A stretch of 64,000 nucleotides of DNA from DASRQK01 sp040392005 (GCA_040392005.1 JBEBWT010000003.1:1-64000); one strand, 5' to 3'. Positions 41,978 to 50,776 are shown, counted from the first letter of the stretch. Numbers and translations: made by a program. Notes: a model not told the origin generated them from the letters alone.

Positions 41978-43063
41978 ATGGAAATTAGGCTCTTTTCATA
42001 CTCAATAAAAATTATCACTACCCTGATTTTTGCCGTTTTAACGACCTTTTCCGTTGCTCTTGCCGCTGACACCACCTCCTCGCACGGGGACACTACTGCC
42101 AGCCACGATGCGCATACCAGCGAAAAGTTTGAGCCTACTACCATGATCATGGAGCACATTGCCGACGCCCATGACTGGCACCTGTGGGGCCACACCTCCC
42201 TTCCGCTTCCGGTGATCCTTTATACCGACAAAGGAATGGAGTTTTTTATGTCCGGCGAGTTTCATCATGGAGAGCATGATTATAAGGGCAAGCATTATAC
42301 CTACCGGTTGGTGGACAAGAAGAAAATCCAGGTAGTGGATGCTGCGGGCGGTATTGACGAAGCAGCCTCCAAAAAGGTATGGGATTTTTCCATCACCAAG
42401 AACGTGGCTTCCATGTTCCTGTCCATGATACTCTTGTTGATTATTTTCATTTCTGTGGCCAGGGCCTATAAGAAAAGAGAAGGCAAGGCACCGAAAGGGC
42501 TGCAATCCTTTATGGAACCGTTGATTCTTTTTGTCAGGGATGATATTGCCCGGCCGAATATAGGTCACCGCTACGCGGAATTTATGCCGTTTTTGCTGAC
42601 CATCTTTTTCTTCATCTGGTTCAACAACCTGCTGGGATTGATTCCGATCTTCCCCGGTGCGGCCAACGTGACAGGAAATATTGCAGTCACCTTTGTACTG
42701 GCCTTTATCGTATTGATCGTGGTCAATATCAACGGTAACAAATACTACTGGAAGCATATCCTCACACCGGATGTGCCCTGGTGGCTGTATCCGATCATGA
42801 TCCCGGTGGAACTGGTCGGTGTGATCTCCAAGCCATTTGCCTTGATGATCCGTCTGTTTGCCAATATTACCGCGGGCCACATCATCATCCTGAGTCTGAT
42901 CTCACTGATCTTTGTGTTCCAGTCATTGGCCATTGCACCCATTTCCATCGCATTCGTATTGTTCATGAACGTACTGGAGTTGCTGGTGGCGGCTTTGCAG
43001 GCTTTTATATTTACATTGCTCACGGCCCTGTTTATCGGCATGGCGATCGAGGAGCACCATTGA
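41978..43063 (+). CDS. atpB: ATP synthase F0 subunit a
   Basis: Membrane subunit a, forming the proton path next to the c-ring. From the ATG at 41978 it has 361 residues; a TTG at 41954 overlapping the previous stop would add eight. It carries a signal-like N-terminus (ending near VALAAD) and an His/Thr/Ser-rich periplasmic extension of about 150 residues, typical of Bacteroidota atpB. The essential Arg is Arg292 in LMIRLFANITAGH. Five to six membrane helices follow from about residue 145. Confidence 0.94.
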   Translation: MEIRLFSYSIKIITTLIFAVLTTFSVALAADTTSSHGDTTASHDAHTSEKFEPTTMIMEHIADAHDWHLWGHTSLPLPVILYTDKGMEFFMSGEFHHGEHDYKGKHYTYRLVDKKKIQVVDAAGGIDEAASKKVWDFSITKNVASMFLSMILLLIIFISVARAYKKREGKAPKGLQSFMEPLILFVRDDIARPNIGHRYAEFMPFLLTIFFFIWFNNLLGLIPIFPGAANVTGNIAVTFVLAFIVLIVVNINGNKYYWKHILTPDVPWWLYPIMIPVELVGVISKPFALMIRLFANITAGHIIILSLISLIFVFQSLAIAPISIAFVLFMNVLELLVAALQAFIFTLLTALFIGMAIEEHH

Positions 43064-43109
43064 TTTTTAAATACTTATAATTAAATATATACATTAAATT
43101 AAATTTGTT

Positions 43110-43325
43110 ATGGTAGGTTCAATTGCGGCAATTGGTGCCGGTTTAGCAGTGATCGGTGCCGGTATCGGTATCGGACAGGTAGGTGGTAAAGCGATGGAAG
43201 GTATCGCACGTCAGCCTGAGGCTGCTTCAAAAATTCAGACCGCTATGATTATTGCAGCGGCCCTTATCGAAGGTGCTGCCCTGTTTGCAATCGTAGTTGC
43301 TTTGATGGGTAACAACCCAGCGTAA
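43110..43325 (+). CDS. atpE: ATP synthase F0 subunit c
   Basis: A 71-residue hairpin of two membrane helices with the polar loop ARQPEA (33-38). The ion-binding carboxylate is Glu54 in ALIEGAAL. Helix 1 has Gln23, but the Ser/Thr after the Glu that marks Na+-binding c subunits is Gly here, so a proton-type ring is more likely. Codon use is strongly biased to GGT/GCT-type codons, as expected for a highly made protein. Confidence 0.96.
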   Translation: MVGSIAAIGAGLAVIGAGIGIGQVGGKAMEGIARQPEAASKIQTAMIIAAALIEGAALFAIVVALMGNNPA

Positions 43326-43339
43326 GCTTTACTGAATCA

Positions 43340-43385
43340 AAGGCCGGAGACCCTGACGGTTGGTCCGGTGCCCCGGCCTTTTTTT
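43340..43385 (+). terminator. Terminator-like hairpin between atpE and atpF
   Basis: AAGGCCGG (43340-43347) and CCGGCCTT (43373-43380) form a perfect GC-rich stem with a 25-nt loop, directly followed by a run of seven T (43379-43385). It starts 15 bp after atpE and 78 bp before atpF, inside the operon. Confidence 0.8.
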
Positions 43386-43462
43386 AGATCCAGATATGCA
43401 ATAGAAGCCTAATGCGAAATCTGGATTTATTAACAAGACATTAAAATTTAAACAGATAGTAT

Positions 43463-43963
43463 ATGAGTTTTGATATTGGTAATCCGAGTATAGGTCTGGT
43501 GTTCTGGACAGCGGTAGCCTTCCTTTTGTTGCTTTTGCTCCTGCGCAAATTTGCCTGGAGACCAATTATGCAGGCAATTGGTGACCGTGAAAAATCCATA
43601 GAGGACGCATTGGCCACTGCCGAAATGGCAAAACAGGAAATGGCCCGTCTGACCAATGAAAACGAGGAATTGCTGAAAGCAGCACGGATCGAGCGTGATA
43701 ATATCCTGAAAGAGGCCAAAGTACTCAAGGATCAGATTGTCGCTGACGCAAAGCACCACGCACAGGTAGAAGGCGCCAAAATGATCGAGCAAGCCAAAAA
43801 GGAGATCGACGATCAGAAGAAAAGAGCCGTGGCCGAAGTGAAAAATCAGGTTTCCACCCTTTCCCTGGATATTGCAAGGAAGATATTGGAGCAAGAGTTT
43901 GCCGATCAGTCCAGGCAGGAGAAGTTGGTGTCCGACCTATTGAAGGATGTTCGTCTGGGTTAA
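43463..43963 (+). CDS. atpF: ATP synthase F0 subunit b
   Basis: A 166-residue subunit: one N-terminal membrane helix (about 10-28, LVFWTAVAFLLLLLLL) followed by the RKFAWRPIMQAI motif and a long charged helix that forms the peripheral stalk. Separated from atpE by 137 bp containing a terminator-like hairpin. Confidence 0.95.
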   Translation: MSFDIGNPSIGLVFWTAVAFLLLLLLLRKFAWRPIMQAIGDREKSIEDALATAEMAKQEMARLTNENEELLKAARIERDNILKEAKVLKDQIVADAKHHAQVEGAKMIEQAKKEIDDQKKRAVAEVKNQVSTLSLDIARKILEQEFADQSRQEKLVSDLLKDVRLG

Positions 43964-44004
43964 TCAGCCGGTAGAATTGAAAAAATCATTGAGCGCAAGA
44001 GATT

Positions 44005-44553
44005 ATGTCAGAATTTAAAGTAGCTTCACGATATGCCAAGTCCCTCATCGACCTTTCCATCGAGCAGGGAAATCTGGAGACCGTGAAACAGGATATGGAG
44101 CAATTCATCGCTGTGCTGCGTTCCAATAAGGAGCTGCAGGCGGTACTGAAGAATCCCATTATGAAGCAGGATAAGAAAAAGAATATTCTGCGGGCACTGT
44201 TCAGCGACAAGATCCACCCTTCGATCAGCTCATTTTTTGATATCATGGTGCGCAAGGGCCGGGCCGGGATCCTTTATGGAACAGCTCAGGAGTTTGTTCG
44301 TGAATACAATGAATATAAGGGAATTGTGAAGGCAACGGTGACTTCTGCGACTAAATTGTCAGAAACCAATTTTGAAGCCCTGAAAAAAGTGATAGCCGAA
44401 GAGACCAAGTCAGAGATTATCCTGACCAATGTGGTGGATCCTTCCCTGATCGGAGGCTTTGTGGTCAAGGTCGGTGATAAGCAGGTGGATACCAGTATCG
44501 CAGGCCGTCTGCACAAATTGGAGAAGCACTTTGCCTCGAATACGGGCAGTTGA
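44005..44553 (+). CDS. atpH: ATP synthase F1 subunit delta
   Basis: A 182-residue peripheral stalk subunit. N-terminal helical domain with VASRYAKSLIDLSIEQ, and the C-terminal DPSLIGGFVVKVGDKQVDTS signature. It lies 41 bp after atpF, in the usual F-H-A-G order. Confidence 0.95.
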   Translation: MSEFKVASRYAKSLIDLSIEQGNLETVKQDMEQFIAVLRSNKELQAVLKNPIMKQDKKKNILRALFSDKIHPSISSFFDIMVRKGRAGILYGTAQEFVREYNEYKGIVKATVTSATKLSETNFEALKKVIAEETKSEIILTNVVDPSLIGGFVVKVGDKQVDTSIAGRLHKLEKHFASNTGS

Positions 44554-44653
44554 TTTGGGCCAGGCACAACATAGTAAGATAATAAAAAATTTGGACTTTT
44601 CCAAATTAGCATAAAGAAAAAATAAAAAGCAAAACCACTAATAATAAAATAAT

Positions 44654-46228
44654 ATGATAGAGGTAAGACCAGATGAAGTATCGGCGATTTTAAGAGAGCA
44701 ATTGTCGGGCTTTAAATCAGAAGCCGAACTCGAAGAGGTAGGTACCGTGTTGCAGGTGGGTGACGGTATCGCCCGCATTTATGGTTTGACAAAAGTACAA
44801 TCCGGTGAACTTGTTGAATTTGACAACGGTTTGCAGGGCATTGTATTGAACCTGGAAGAAGACAACGTAGGTGTTGTATTGCTGGGTTCTTCTGACGAGA
44901 TCAAAGAAGGGGATACGATCAAACGTACCCGTCGTATTGCCTCTATCCGTGTCGGTGAAGGCATGCTGGGTCGGGTAGTCAATACATTGGGACAGCCTAT
45001 CGATGGCAAAGGACCTATCCTGGGCGATACATACGAGATGCCGATCGAGCGTAAGGCTCCGGGGGTAATTTTCCGTCAGCCGGTGAATGAGCCTTTGCAG
45101 ACTGGTATCAAGGCGATCGATGCGATGATCCCGATCGGACGTGGTCAGCGGGAGCTGGTGATCGGAGACCGTCAGACCGGTAAAACAGCGGTTTGTATCG
45201 ATACGATCATCAACCAGAAAGAATTTTATGATGCGGGGCAACCTGTATTCTGTATATATGTTGCCATAGGACAGAAAAACTCGACTGTGGCCAATATCGT
45301 GCGTACCCTCGAAGAGAATGGTGCGATGCCTTATACCATTGTGGTGGCTGCTTCTGCGGCTGATCCGGCTCCTATGCAATTTTACGCGCCAATGGCGGGT
45401 GCTGCGATCGGAGAATTTTTCCGTGATACCGGCCGCCCGGCACTGATCGTGTATGATGATTTGTCCAAACAAGCGGTGGCTTACCGCGAGGTTTCCCTGT
45501 TGCTGCGTCGTCCTCCGGGACGTGAGGCGTACCCAGGGGACGTGTTCTACCTGCACAGCCGCTTATTGGAACGTGCTGCGAAGGTACACAGTTCGGACGA
45601 GATCGCCCGCAATATGAACGATTTGCCGGAGTCGATCAAAGGTATCGTGAAAGGTGGTGGTTCCCTGACGGCGCTGCCGATCATCGAAACCCAGGCCGGA
45701 GACGTATCGGCTTATATCCCTACCAACGTGATTTCCATTACCGACGGTCAGATCTTCCTGGAGTCCAACCTGTTCAACGCAGGGGTTCGTCCGGCGATCA
45801 ACGTAGGTATCTCGGTGTCCAGGGTAGGAGGTAATGCGCAGATCAAATCCATGAAGAAAGTGGCCGGTACCCTGAAACTGGATCAGGCACAGTACCGTGA
45901 ATTGGAGGCCTTCTCCAAATTCGGATCGGATCTGGATGCAGCGACCAAAGCGACCCTGGACAAAGGTGTCCGCAACGTGGAGATCCTGAAACAAGGTCAA
46001 TTCTCCCCTGTGGCTGTTGAGAAACAGGTGGCCATCATCTATGCCGGTACAAAGGGCTTGTTCAGCCGTGTGCCTGTGGCTAAAGTAAAGGAATTTGAGG
46101 CAGAATACCTGCAGCAATTGGAACAACGCCATCCGGAAGTTTTGCAGGCCCTGAAAGCCGGAAAATTCAGCGATGAGCTGACCAGTGTGATGGATACGGT
46201 TGCCCGTGAGCTGGCTGCCAAATATTAA
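44654..46228 (+). CDS. atpA: ATP synthase F1 subunit alpha
   Basis: A 524-residue non-catalytic nucleotide-binding subunit. P-loop GDRQTGKT (171-178), PIGRGQRELVIG before it, the PGREAYPGDVFYLHSRLLER signature and the arginine-finger region ISVSRVGGNAQIK. Codons are biased towards those of highly expressed genes. A 100-bp gap follows atpH, AT-rich, with no obvious hairpin. Confidence 0.98.
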   Translation: MIEVRPDEVSAILREQLSGFKSEAELEEVGTVLQVGDGIARIYGLTKVQSGELVEFDNGLQGIVLNLEEDNVGVVLLGSSDEIKEGDTIKRTRRIASIRVGEGMLGRVVNTLGQPIDGKGPILGDTYEMPIERKAPGVIFRQPVNEPLQTGIKAIDAMIPIGRGQRELVIGDRQTGKTAVCIDTIINQKEFYDAGQPVFCIYVAIGQKNSTVANIVRTLEENGAMPYTIVVAASAADPAPMQFYAPMAGAAIGEFFRDTGRPALIVYDDLSKQAVAYREVSLLLRRPPGREAYPGDVFYLHSRLLERAAKVHSSDEIARNMNDLPESIKGIVKGGGSLTALPIIETQAGDVSAYIPTNVISITDGQIFLESNLFNAGVRPAINVGISVSRVGGNAQIKSMKKVAGTLKLDQAQYRELEAFSKFGSDLDAATKATLDKGVRNVEILKQGQFSPVAVEKQVAIIYAGTKGLFSRVPVAKVKEFEAEYLQQLEQRHPEVLQALKAGKFSDELTSVMDTVARELAAKY

Positions 46229-46246
46229 TGCTTTTTTGATCAGAAT

Positions 46247-47182
46247 ATGGCAAACTTAAAGGAAGTCAGAAATCGTATTGCTTCGGTCTCCTCAACGCAG
46301 CAGATCACCAAAGCCATGAAAATGGTTTCGGCTGCCAAGTTGAAGCGGGCTACCGGTGCGATCATACAGTTGAGGCCTTACGCCAATAAGTTGCGGGATA
46401 TTTTGGCCAATGTTTCTTCCAGTGTAGAGCAGGGTGCGTCACCGTTTACGGTGGACCGCAAACCCAATCACATCCTGGTGGTGGTCATTACCTCCAACCG
46501 GGGACTGGCCGGTGCATTCAATGCCAACGCCATCAAAGCAGCAGTACAACTGATCAATACGACTTACGCTTCGCAAAATGAGGCAGGTCAGGTTTCCATG
46601 ATCGCCATTGGCAAGAAAGGCTTCGATTATTTCTCCAAAAGAGGGTATAATATGGTCGCCAACCATTCGGAAGTGTTCTCTGAACTCAATTTTGAGAATG
46701 TTTCGAGGATCACCACTGAGATTATGGAAGGCTTTGTGGAAGGCAAATTTGACCGTGTAGAATTGGTTTATAACCAATTCAAAAATGCGGGCGTACAGAT
46801 CCTGACCACCGAGCAATTGCTGCCTCTGCTGCCACCTGCTGAAGGTGATACCGCAGCCAGTCGTGCAAAGACCGTGAGCGGCAACGGGCAAAATGTGGCT
46901 GCTGGCGTTGCCCAGATGGCCGATTACATCATTGAGCCATCCAAAGAGACCATCGTTCAGGAATTGATCCCTAAGGCGGTCAAGACCCAACTTTACAAAG
47001 CAGTATTGGATTCCCACGCCTCCGAGCACGGAGCACGGATGACAGCCATGGACAAAGCCACCGACAACGCAGGCGAACTGTTGAAATCGCTTAAGCTGTC
47101 CTACAACCAGGCCCGCCAGGCAGCCATCACCACCGAACTTACCGAGATCGTCAGTGGTGCTGCCGCCTTGTCCGCAGGCTAA
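46247..47182 (+). CDS. atpG: ATP synthase F1 subunit gamma
   Basis: A 311-residue central stalk subunit with the N-terminal KEVRNRIASVSSTQQITKAM coiled-coil helix and the C-terminal ARQAAITTELTEIVSGAAAL helix. It is the last gene of the locus. atpD and atpC, which follow atpG in many phyla, are not here; in Bacteroidota they are normally encoded elsewhere. Confidence 0.97.
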   Translation: MANLKEVRNRIASVSSTQQITKAMKMVSAAKLKRATGAIIQLRPYANKLRDILANVSSSVEQGASPFTVDRKPNHILVVVITSNRGLAGAFNANAIKAAVQLINTTYASQNEAGQVSMIAIGKKGFDYFSKRGYNMVANHSEVFSELNFENVSRITTEIMEGFVEGKFDRVELVYNQFKNAGVQILTTEQLLPLLPPAEGDTAASRAKTVSGNGQNVAAGVAQMADYIIEPSKETIVQELIPKAVKTQLYKAVLDSHASEHGARMTAMDKATDNAGELLKSLKLSYNQARQAAITTELTEIVSGAAALSAG

Positions 47183-47194
47183 TGACGTGCAAAA

Positions 47195-47234
47195 CACAAA
47201 TTCCGCAAAAACCACTCTTTTTGCGGAATTTGTG
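47195..47234. terminator. Perfect 17-bp hairpin after atpG
   Basis: CACAAATTCCGCAAAAA (47195-47211) and its exact inverse complement (47218-47234) with a CCACTC loop. No T run follows, but the stem itself contains A5/T5 at the loop end. It begins 12 bp after the atpG stop. Confidence 0.75.
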
Positions 47235-47261
47235 AAATGGTGAAAACGCATAACCCCGGTT

Positions 47262-47294
47262 AAACCGGCCCTGATCCAAGGAGCCGGTTTTTTT
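47262..47294 (+). terminator. Second terminator after atpG
   Basis: AAACCGGC (47262-47269) pairs with GCCGGTTT (47283-47290) and runs into T7. A standard Rho-independent terminator 28 bp after the first hairpin. Confidence 0.85.
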
Positions 47295-47406
47295 CATTTG
47301 TATTTTCTGCAACATTTCCCCGTAACTTGCGACTTGTTAATAAAGAGGGGGTAGGAATTAGATTTAGCATCTGGATAATAATCGAATTCAGGTTAAAAGT
47401 ACAATA

Positions 47407-47997
47407 TTGGTGAATACAGGAGCGCTTGGAGATAAGGAATTGATACAACTGTGCCTGGAGGGACAGGAGAGCGGATATACCCTGCTGTATGAGCGGTATG
47501 CGGTGCCGGTCTATAACACCATCAGCCGGCTGGTCAATCATCATACGGCAGAGGCAGAGGATTTGTTGCAGGAGGCATTTGTGTCTGTTTTTTCCAGGAT
47601 GGAACGGCTGAAAGACGTAGAAAGCTTTGAAGCCTGGATCAAGAGGGTGGCGATCAATATGAGTATTTCACATTTGCGCAAAAAGCAGAAAATACATTTT
47701 CTGGAGTTGGATCAGGTCAATCAAAGTGCATGGGAGCTGGATGGGGATGAAGATTCGATATGGAAAGAAAGTCGTCTGGAAGAAATAGAAAGGGCGATCG
47801 ATAGCCTGCCGGAGACCAGCCGGACAATTGTGAATCTGTTTCTGTTTGAAGATATGTCCCAGGAGGAAATAGGGAAGCTGTTGGGGATGTCCCATTCAGC
47901 GGTAAGGAGTCAATATCATCGGGCAAAGAACAGGATCGCTGGTATGGTAAAGCCTAATATGGAAAAGAAAGGAGGTTTTTATGAAGCAAGAAGATAA
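47407..47997 (+). CDS. ECF-type RNA polymerase sigma factor
   Basis: A 196-residue sigma-70 family protein with regions 2 and 4 only. Region 2 (about 20-90) contains AEAEDLLQEAFVSVFSRM and AWIKRVAINMSISHLRKK. Region 4 (about 130-180) contains IDSLPETSRTIVNLFLFEDM and the helix-turn-helix SQEEIGKLLGMSHSAVRSQY. The start is TTG 47407 or GTG 47410. It overlaps by 17 bp the gene for a membrane protein with a cytoplasmic N-terminus, the usual sigma/anti-sigma layout. It probably controls its own operon, including the DUF4097-like gene. Confidence 0.9.
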   Translation: MVNTGALGDKELIQLCLEGQESGYTLLYERYAVPVYNTISRLVNHHTAEAEDLLQEAFVSVFSRMERLKDVESFEAWIKRVAINMSISHLRKKQKIHFLELDQVNQSAWELDGDEDSIWKESRLEEIERAIDSLPETSRTIVNLFLFEDMSQEEIGKLLGMSHSAVRSQYHRAKNRIAGMVKPNMEKKGGFYEARR

Positions 47998-48916
47998 GTT
48001 GAAACAGCTTGTATCCCAAAACCGGGCTGCTTTTGATAATAAGATTCCGGATCAGGCCGTTCGGGACCGGATATGGGAACGGATGGACCGGAAGGCAGGG
48101 ATGAAAGGGAAGCCAGGGGCAGAACGGAATACAGGGACGGAAGGATCGGGGAAAAAACCGGTGGTCAGGCGTTTACCATGGAACCGGTTTCAGTATGTTG
48201 CAGCTTCGGTAGCGATTTTGGTCATCCTGGGATTTGTGGGGCTGCGCTGGGTGTTTAATGATACCGGCACCACTTCAGATATAAAAGAGATCGCAACGCT
48301 TGTTGTGGGACAGGAGCCGGGTCCTGCCGATGAGTCGGTGCCGGGCGGGGAGTTGAACCCGACTGGTGAGTTGAGTCCTGGGGATCCGAACCCTGCCGGG
48401 AAGGGCACTGATGAGGTGGCTCAGACCCGGAGAGTGGCTGAGGTCCGTCCAAACCCAGTTCTCCCGGTCAGGACAAAGATACAGGGGCAAGACCGGGAGA
48501 ATGATCAGACAGCCCTTGAAAAGCGGATCGCAGCCCTGCTGGAAACAGAAGAATCCGCCAGCAGGCGCATGGAAGGCATTTTGGAAATGGCTTCCATGCC
48601 CGAGTTGCCGCAAGAGTTGATGGATAAATTGATGCATACAATCAATCATGATCCCAACAGCAATGTGCGATATGCGGCCATAGAACTATTGATGAACCGC
48701 CTGCCTGCCATGCAGACCGGACAGGCCATCCAGGATGTTTTTATCAGACAGGATGATCCGACCATTCAACTGGACCTGATGCTGGCTATGGCGCAGCACG
48801 ATACCATCCGTATTAACGAAGCGACCGCAGATCGCTTGTATGCGATTGCCAATGACCCGCTGACATTGGATTTTGTCAAAGACCAGGCATATGCCGTATT
48901 GCTGAAAACCTGGTAG
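47981..48916 (+). CDS. Probable membrane anti-sigma factor with HEAT-like periplasmic domain
   Basis: A 311-residue single-pass protein. The cytoplasmic N-terminus (about 1-65) is charged, one membrane helix lies at about 68-90 (YVAASVAILVILGFVGLRW), then a Pro/Gly/Glu-rich linker, and a helical C-terminus from about 175 that reads as HEAT-like repeats (NHDPNSNVRYAAIELLMNRL and IQLDLMLAMAQHDTIRI). It is not a recognised zinc anti-sigma (no HxxxCxxC motif). The anti-sigma role is inferred from its 17-bp overlap with the ECF sigma gene and its topology. The HEAT-like periplasmic part could be the signal sensor. Confidence 0.7.
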   Translation: MKQEDKLKQLVSQNRAAFDNKIPDQAVRDRIWERMDRKAGMKGKPGAERNTGTEGSGKKPVVRRLPWNRFQYVAASVAILVILGFVGLRWVFNDTGTTSDIKEIATLVVGQEPGPADESVPGGELNPTGELSPGDPNPAGKGTDEVAQTRRVAEVRPNPVLPVRTKIQGQDRENDQTALEKRIAALLETEESASRRMEGILEMASMPELPQELMDKLMHTINHDPNSNVRYAAIELLMNRLPAMQTGQAIQDVFIRQDDPTIQLDLMLAMAQHDTIRINEATADRLYAIANDPLTLDFVKDQAYAVLLKTW

Positions 48917-48976
48917 TCAATTGCTGGCGGAAAGAATAAATTGAAATGAATTTTTTTAATATTAAATGAGAATAAG

Positions 48977-50005
48977 ATGAAAACAAAAATGATGTTAAGT
49001 GCCATGTTGGTTGGTTTTTCCATGCTGACCTTTGCACAGACCAGGAGTACCGGCAATGAGCATGCAGTCACGGTGATCAAAGACGAAAACGGAAATAGAA
49101 CTTACGGGCAGGCAGTTTCGGATCGGCCAAAAGTACTCATGGAACATCGTTTTAAAAAAACGACGGGCACATTGAGTATTGAAGCAGGATTGGTTAGCCT
49201 GGAAGGTTATAAAGGGGATGAAGTAATTATTTCCAGGATGGTAGAAACCAGAGAACCCAAAGAGAATAATGATCCTCGTGCCGCAGGGCTGGAAGGGATT
49301 GGGGAGTCCGGTTTTTATGGAGACCATAAAGCCGGAATAGGACTGAACATTCAGCAGGAAGGGGATCTGACAGAGATCAGGAGGGGCCAAATGGCGACAA
49401 ACAATGATACTATATTTGTAAAGGTTCCGGAACACCTGCATGTCATAATCAAGAAAACAACATTTTCAGCACTTTTTTTTCCTGGCAATCAGGGTGATAT
49501 TACGGTAAAAAATATAAGTGGTGAACTTGAGATCACCAGTGCCAGCGGCCATGTCAAACTGGATAATATCACAGGGCCGCTAACGGTCAAGGCAATGGGA
49601 AATATAGAGGCGGCATTCAGATCGCCTGTCAAAGGTCCCGTATCCCTGATTACCAGTATGGGCTTTGTGGATGTTGCATTGCCCTTGACCACAAAAGCCA
49701 GGCTCAATATGATAGCGGCCATGGGTGAACTTTATGCATCCAAAGATTTCAATATTGAAGTGATCACCGAGGAGATTACCGGGGAGACCGATCAGACAGT
49801 CGCTGACGATTCAAGCCTGGCATCTCGTGAATTTTACCGGGCCTTGTCACTCCAGGCCGTGCCCAGCAGTATTTTCGACAGATTTGGCAACAGTGCCTAT
49901 CCTGGCATTGGCAGCCGGGTCATCGGTACCATCAATGGGGGAGGCGAGGACATTATATTACGTACCACGCAGGGTAAAATTTATTTGCGGAAAGCTGAAA
50001 AATAA
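48977..50005 (+). CDS. Exported DUF4097-like beta-repeat protein
   Basis: A 342-residue exported protein with a signal peptide ending near TFAQTR. From about residue 150 it shows short repeated strands in the style of DUF4097/adhesin-like beta-solenoids: GDITVKNISGELEITSASG, VKLDNITGPLTVKAMGN and GEDIILRTTQGKIYLRK. Such proteins often follow ECF sigma/anti-sigma pairs and are thought to be extracytoplasmic sensors or shields, but no function is established. It lies 60 bp after the anti-sigma-like gene. Confidence 0.75.
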   Translation: MKTKMMLSAMLVGFSMLTFAQTRSTGNEHAVTVIKDENGNRTYGQAVSDRPKVLMEHRFKKTTGTLSIEAGLVSLEGYKGDEVIISRMVETREPKENNDPRAAGLEGIGESGFYGDHKAGIGLNIQQEGDLTEIRRGQMATNNDTIFVKVPEHLHVIIKKTTFSALFFPGNQGDITVKNISGELEITSASGHVKLDNITGPLTVKAMGNIEAAFRSPVKGPVSLITSMGFVDVALPLTTKARLNMIAAMGELYASKDFNIEVITEEITGETDQTVADDSSLASREFYRALSLQAVPSSIFDRFGNSAYPGIGSRVIGTINGGGEDIILRTTQGKIYLRKAEK

Positions 50006-50037
50006 GCAAAATCAAAAAATAATCTGATCTTTGCTCC

Positions 50038-50361
50038 ATGAGCTGGGTTATCCTCATCATCGCAGGCTTATTTGAAGTAGCCTTCGCTTTTTGTCTGGGC
50101 AAAGCCAAAGACGCGGTCGGAAAAGAAATGTTTTTCTGGTACGGGGCCTTTCTGGTCACCCTTGCTATCAGCATGACCCTGCTTGTCAAAGCCACCCAAA
50201 CCCTACCCATCGGCACCGCCTATGCCGTATGGACCGGAATCGGTGCTGTCGGTACCGTCCTGGTCGGAATCCTCGTATTCAAGGAACCCGCTACCTTCAT
50301 GCGCCTCTTTTTCATCACCACCCTGATCGCCTCCATCATCGGTCTGAAATCGGTTTCCTGA
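50038..50361 (+). CDS. SMR family exporter (SugE/Gdx-like)
   Basis: A 107-residue protein with four membrane helices that works as an antiparallel dimer. The essential Glu13 (LFEVAF) is present, and the helix 3 stretch LPIGTAYAVWTGIGAVGTVL is characteristic. The guanidinium exporters (Gdx, formerly SugE) and the multidrug EmrE/Qac group share most of this, so the substrate (guanidinium or quaternary ammonium) is not certain. It stands 32 bp after the DUF4097-like gene and is convergent with tRNA-Arg. Confidence 0.9.
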   Translation: MSWVILIIAGLFEVAFAFCLGKAKDAVGKEMFFWYGAFLVTLAISMTLLVKATQTLPIGTAYAVWTGIGAVGTVLVGILVFKEPATFMRLFFITTLIASIIGLKSVS

Positions 50362-50421
50362 GACACGGGCGAAGCCCGGAACAGCAATCGCAGGCGCGCT
50401 GACGCTCCTGTATGCGGCCGC

Positions 50422-50463
50422 AAAATAAAACAGGGAAAACGACCATTAAATCGCTTTCCCTGT
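50422..50463 (-). terminator. Terminator downstream of tRNA-Arg
   Basis: On the minus strand ACAGGGAAAGCGA and TCGTTTTCCCTGT form a 13-bp stem with one wobble, followed by TTTATTTT. It begins 7 bp after the tRNA 3' end. Confidence 0.75.
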
Positions 50464-50469
50464 GTGTTG

Positions 50470-50541
50470 TAGCCTCGAGCAGAATCGAACTGCTATCTAA
50501 TGTTTAGGAAACATCTATTCTATCCGTTGAACTACGAGGCC
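50470..50541 (-). tRNA. tRNA-Arg (anticodon CCT)
   Basis: A 72-nt cloverleaf on the minus strand: acceptor GGCCTCG/CGAGGCT (one G-U pair), D arm GTTC/GAAT, anticodon stem GATGT/ACATT with loop TTCCTAA (anticodon CCT), 4-nt variable loop, T arm AGCAG-TTCGATT-CTGCT, and discriminator A. CCA is not encoded. It reads AGG codons. Confidence 0.93.
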
Positions 50542-50582
50542 CTCTGGAATACCTTCTGCCATCCAGTCTGACCGCCGGCCTG

Positions 50583-50590
50583 CAAATTTA
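50583..50590 (-). promoter_or_regulatory. -7 element for tRNA-Arg
   Basis: On the minus strand TAAATTTG, an exact TAnnTTTG match, 41 bp upstream of the mature tRNA 5' end. Confidence 0.5.
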
Positions 50591-50776
50591 GGCTTTTGCA
50601 GTAAGGAAAGGAAATTTTTGTTTAAAAAGAAGAGCAAAACGATGCTTAAATTATAAACATAGTGAGTATAATGATACTAACTTGGTGAATATGACAAAAT
50701 TTAAAATTTATTAGTCTGATTATCAGAAGATTAAAAAATTATATTCGAATTGTTTTATTTTTGTTAAGTTTCATTC

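Noticed and set aside
10525..47264. 18 of 20 identical bases between 10525-10544 and 47245-47264 (AACGCATAAYCC... type), with related CGCATAA words at 8651 and 10380
   Set aside because: Matches of this size are expected a few times by chance in a window of this length; kept only as a weak hint because both lie between genes.
50470..50541. tRNA-Arg as attachment site of a genomic island holding the SusC/D genes
   Set aside because: The SusC/D genes lie on the 5' side of the tRNA, no integrase is present and no repeat of the tRNA 3' end was found downstream.
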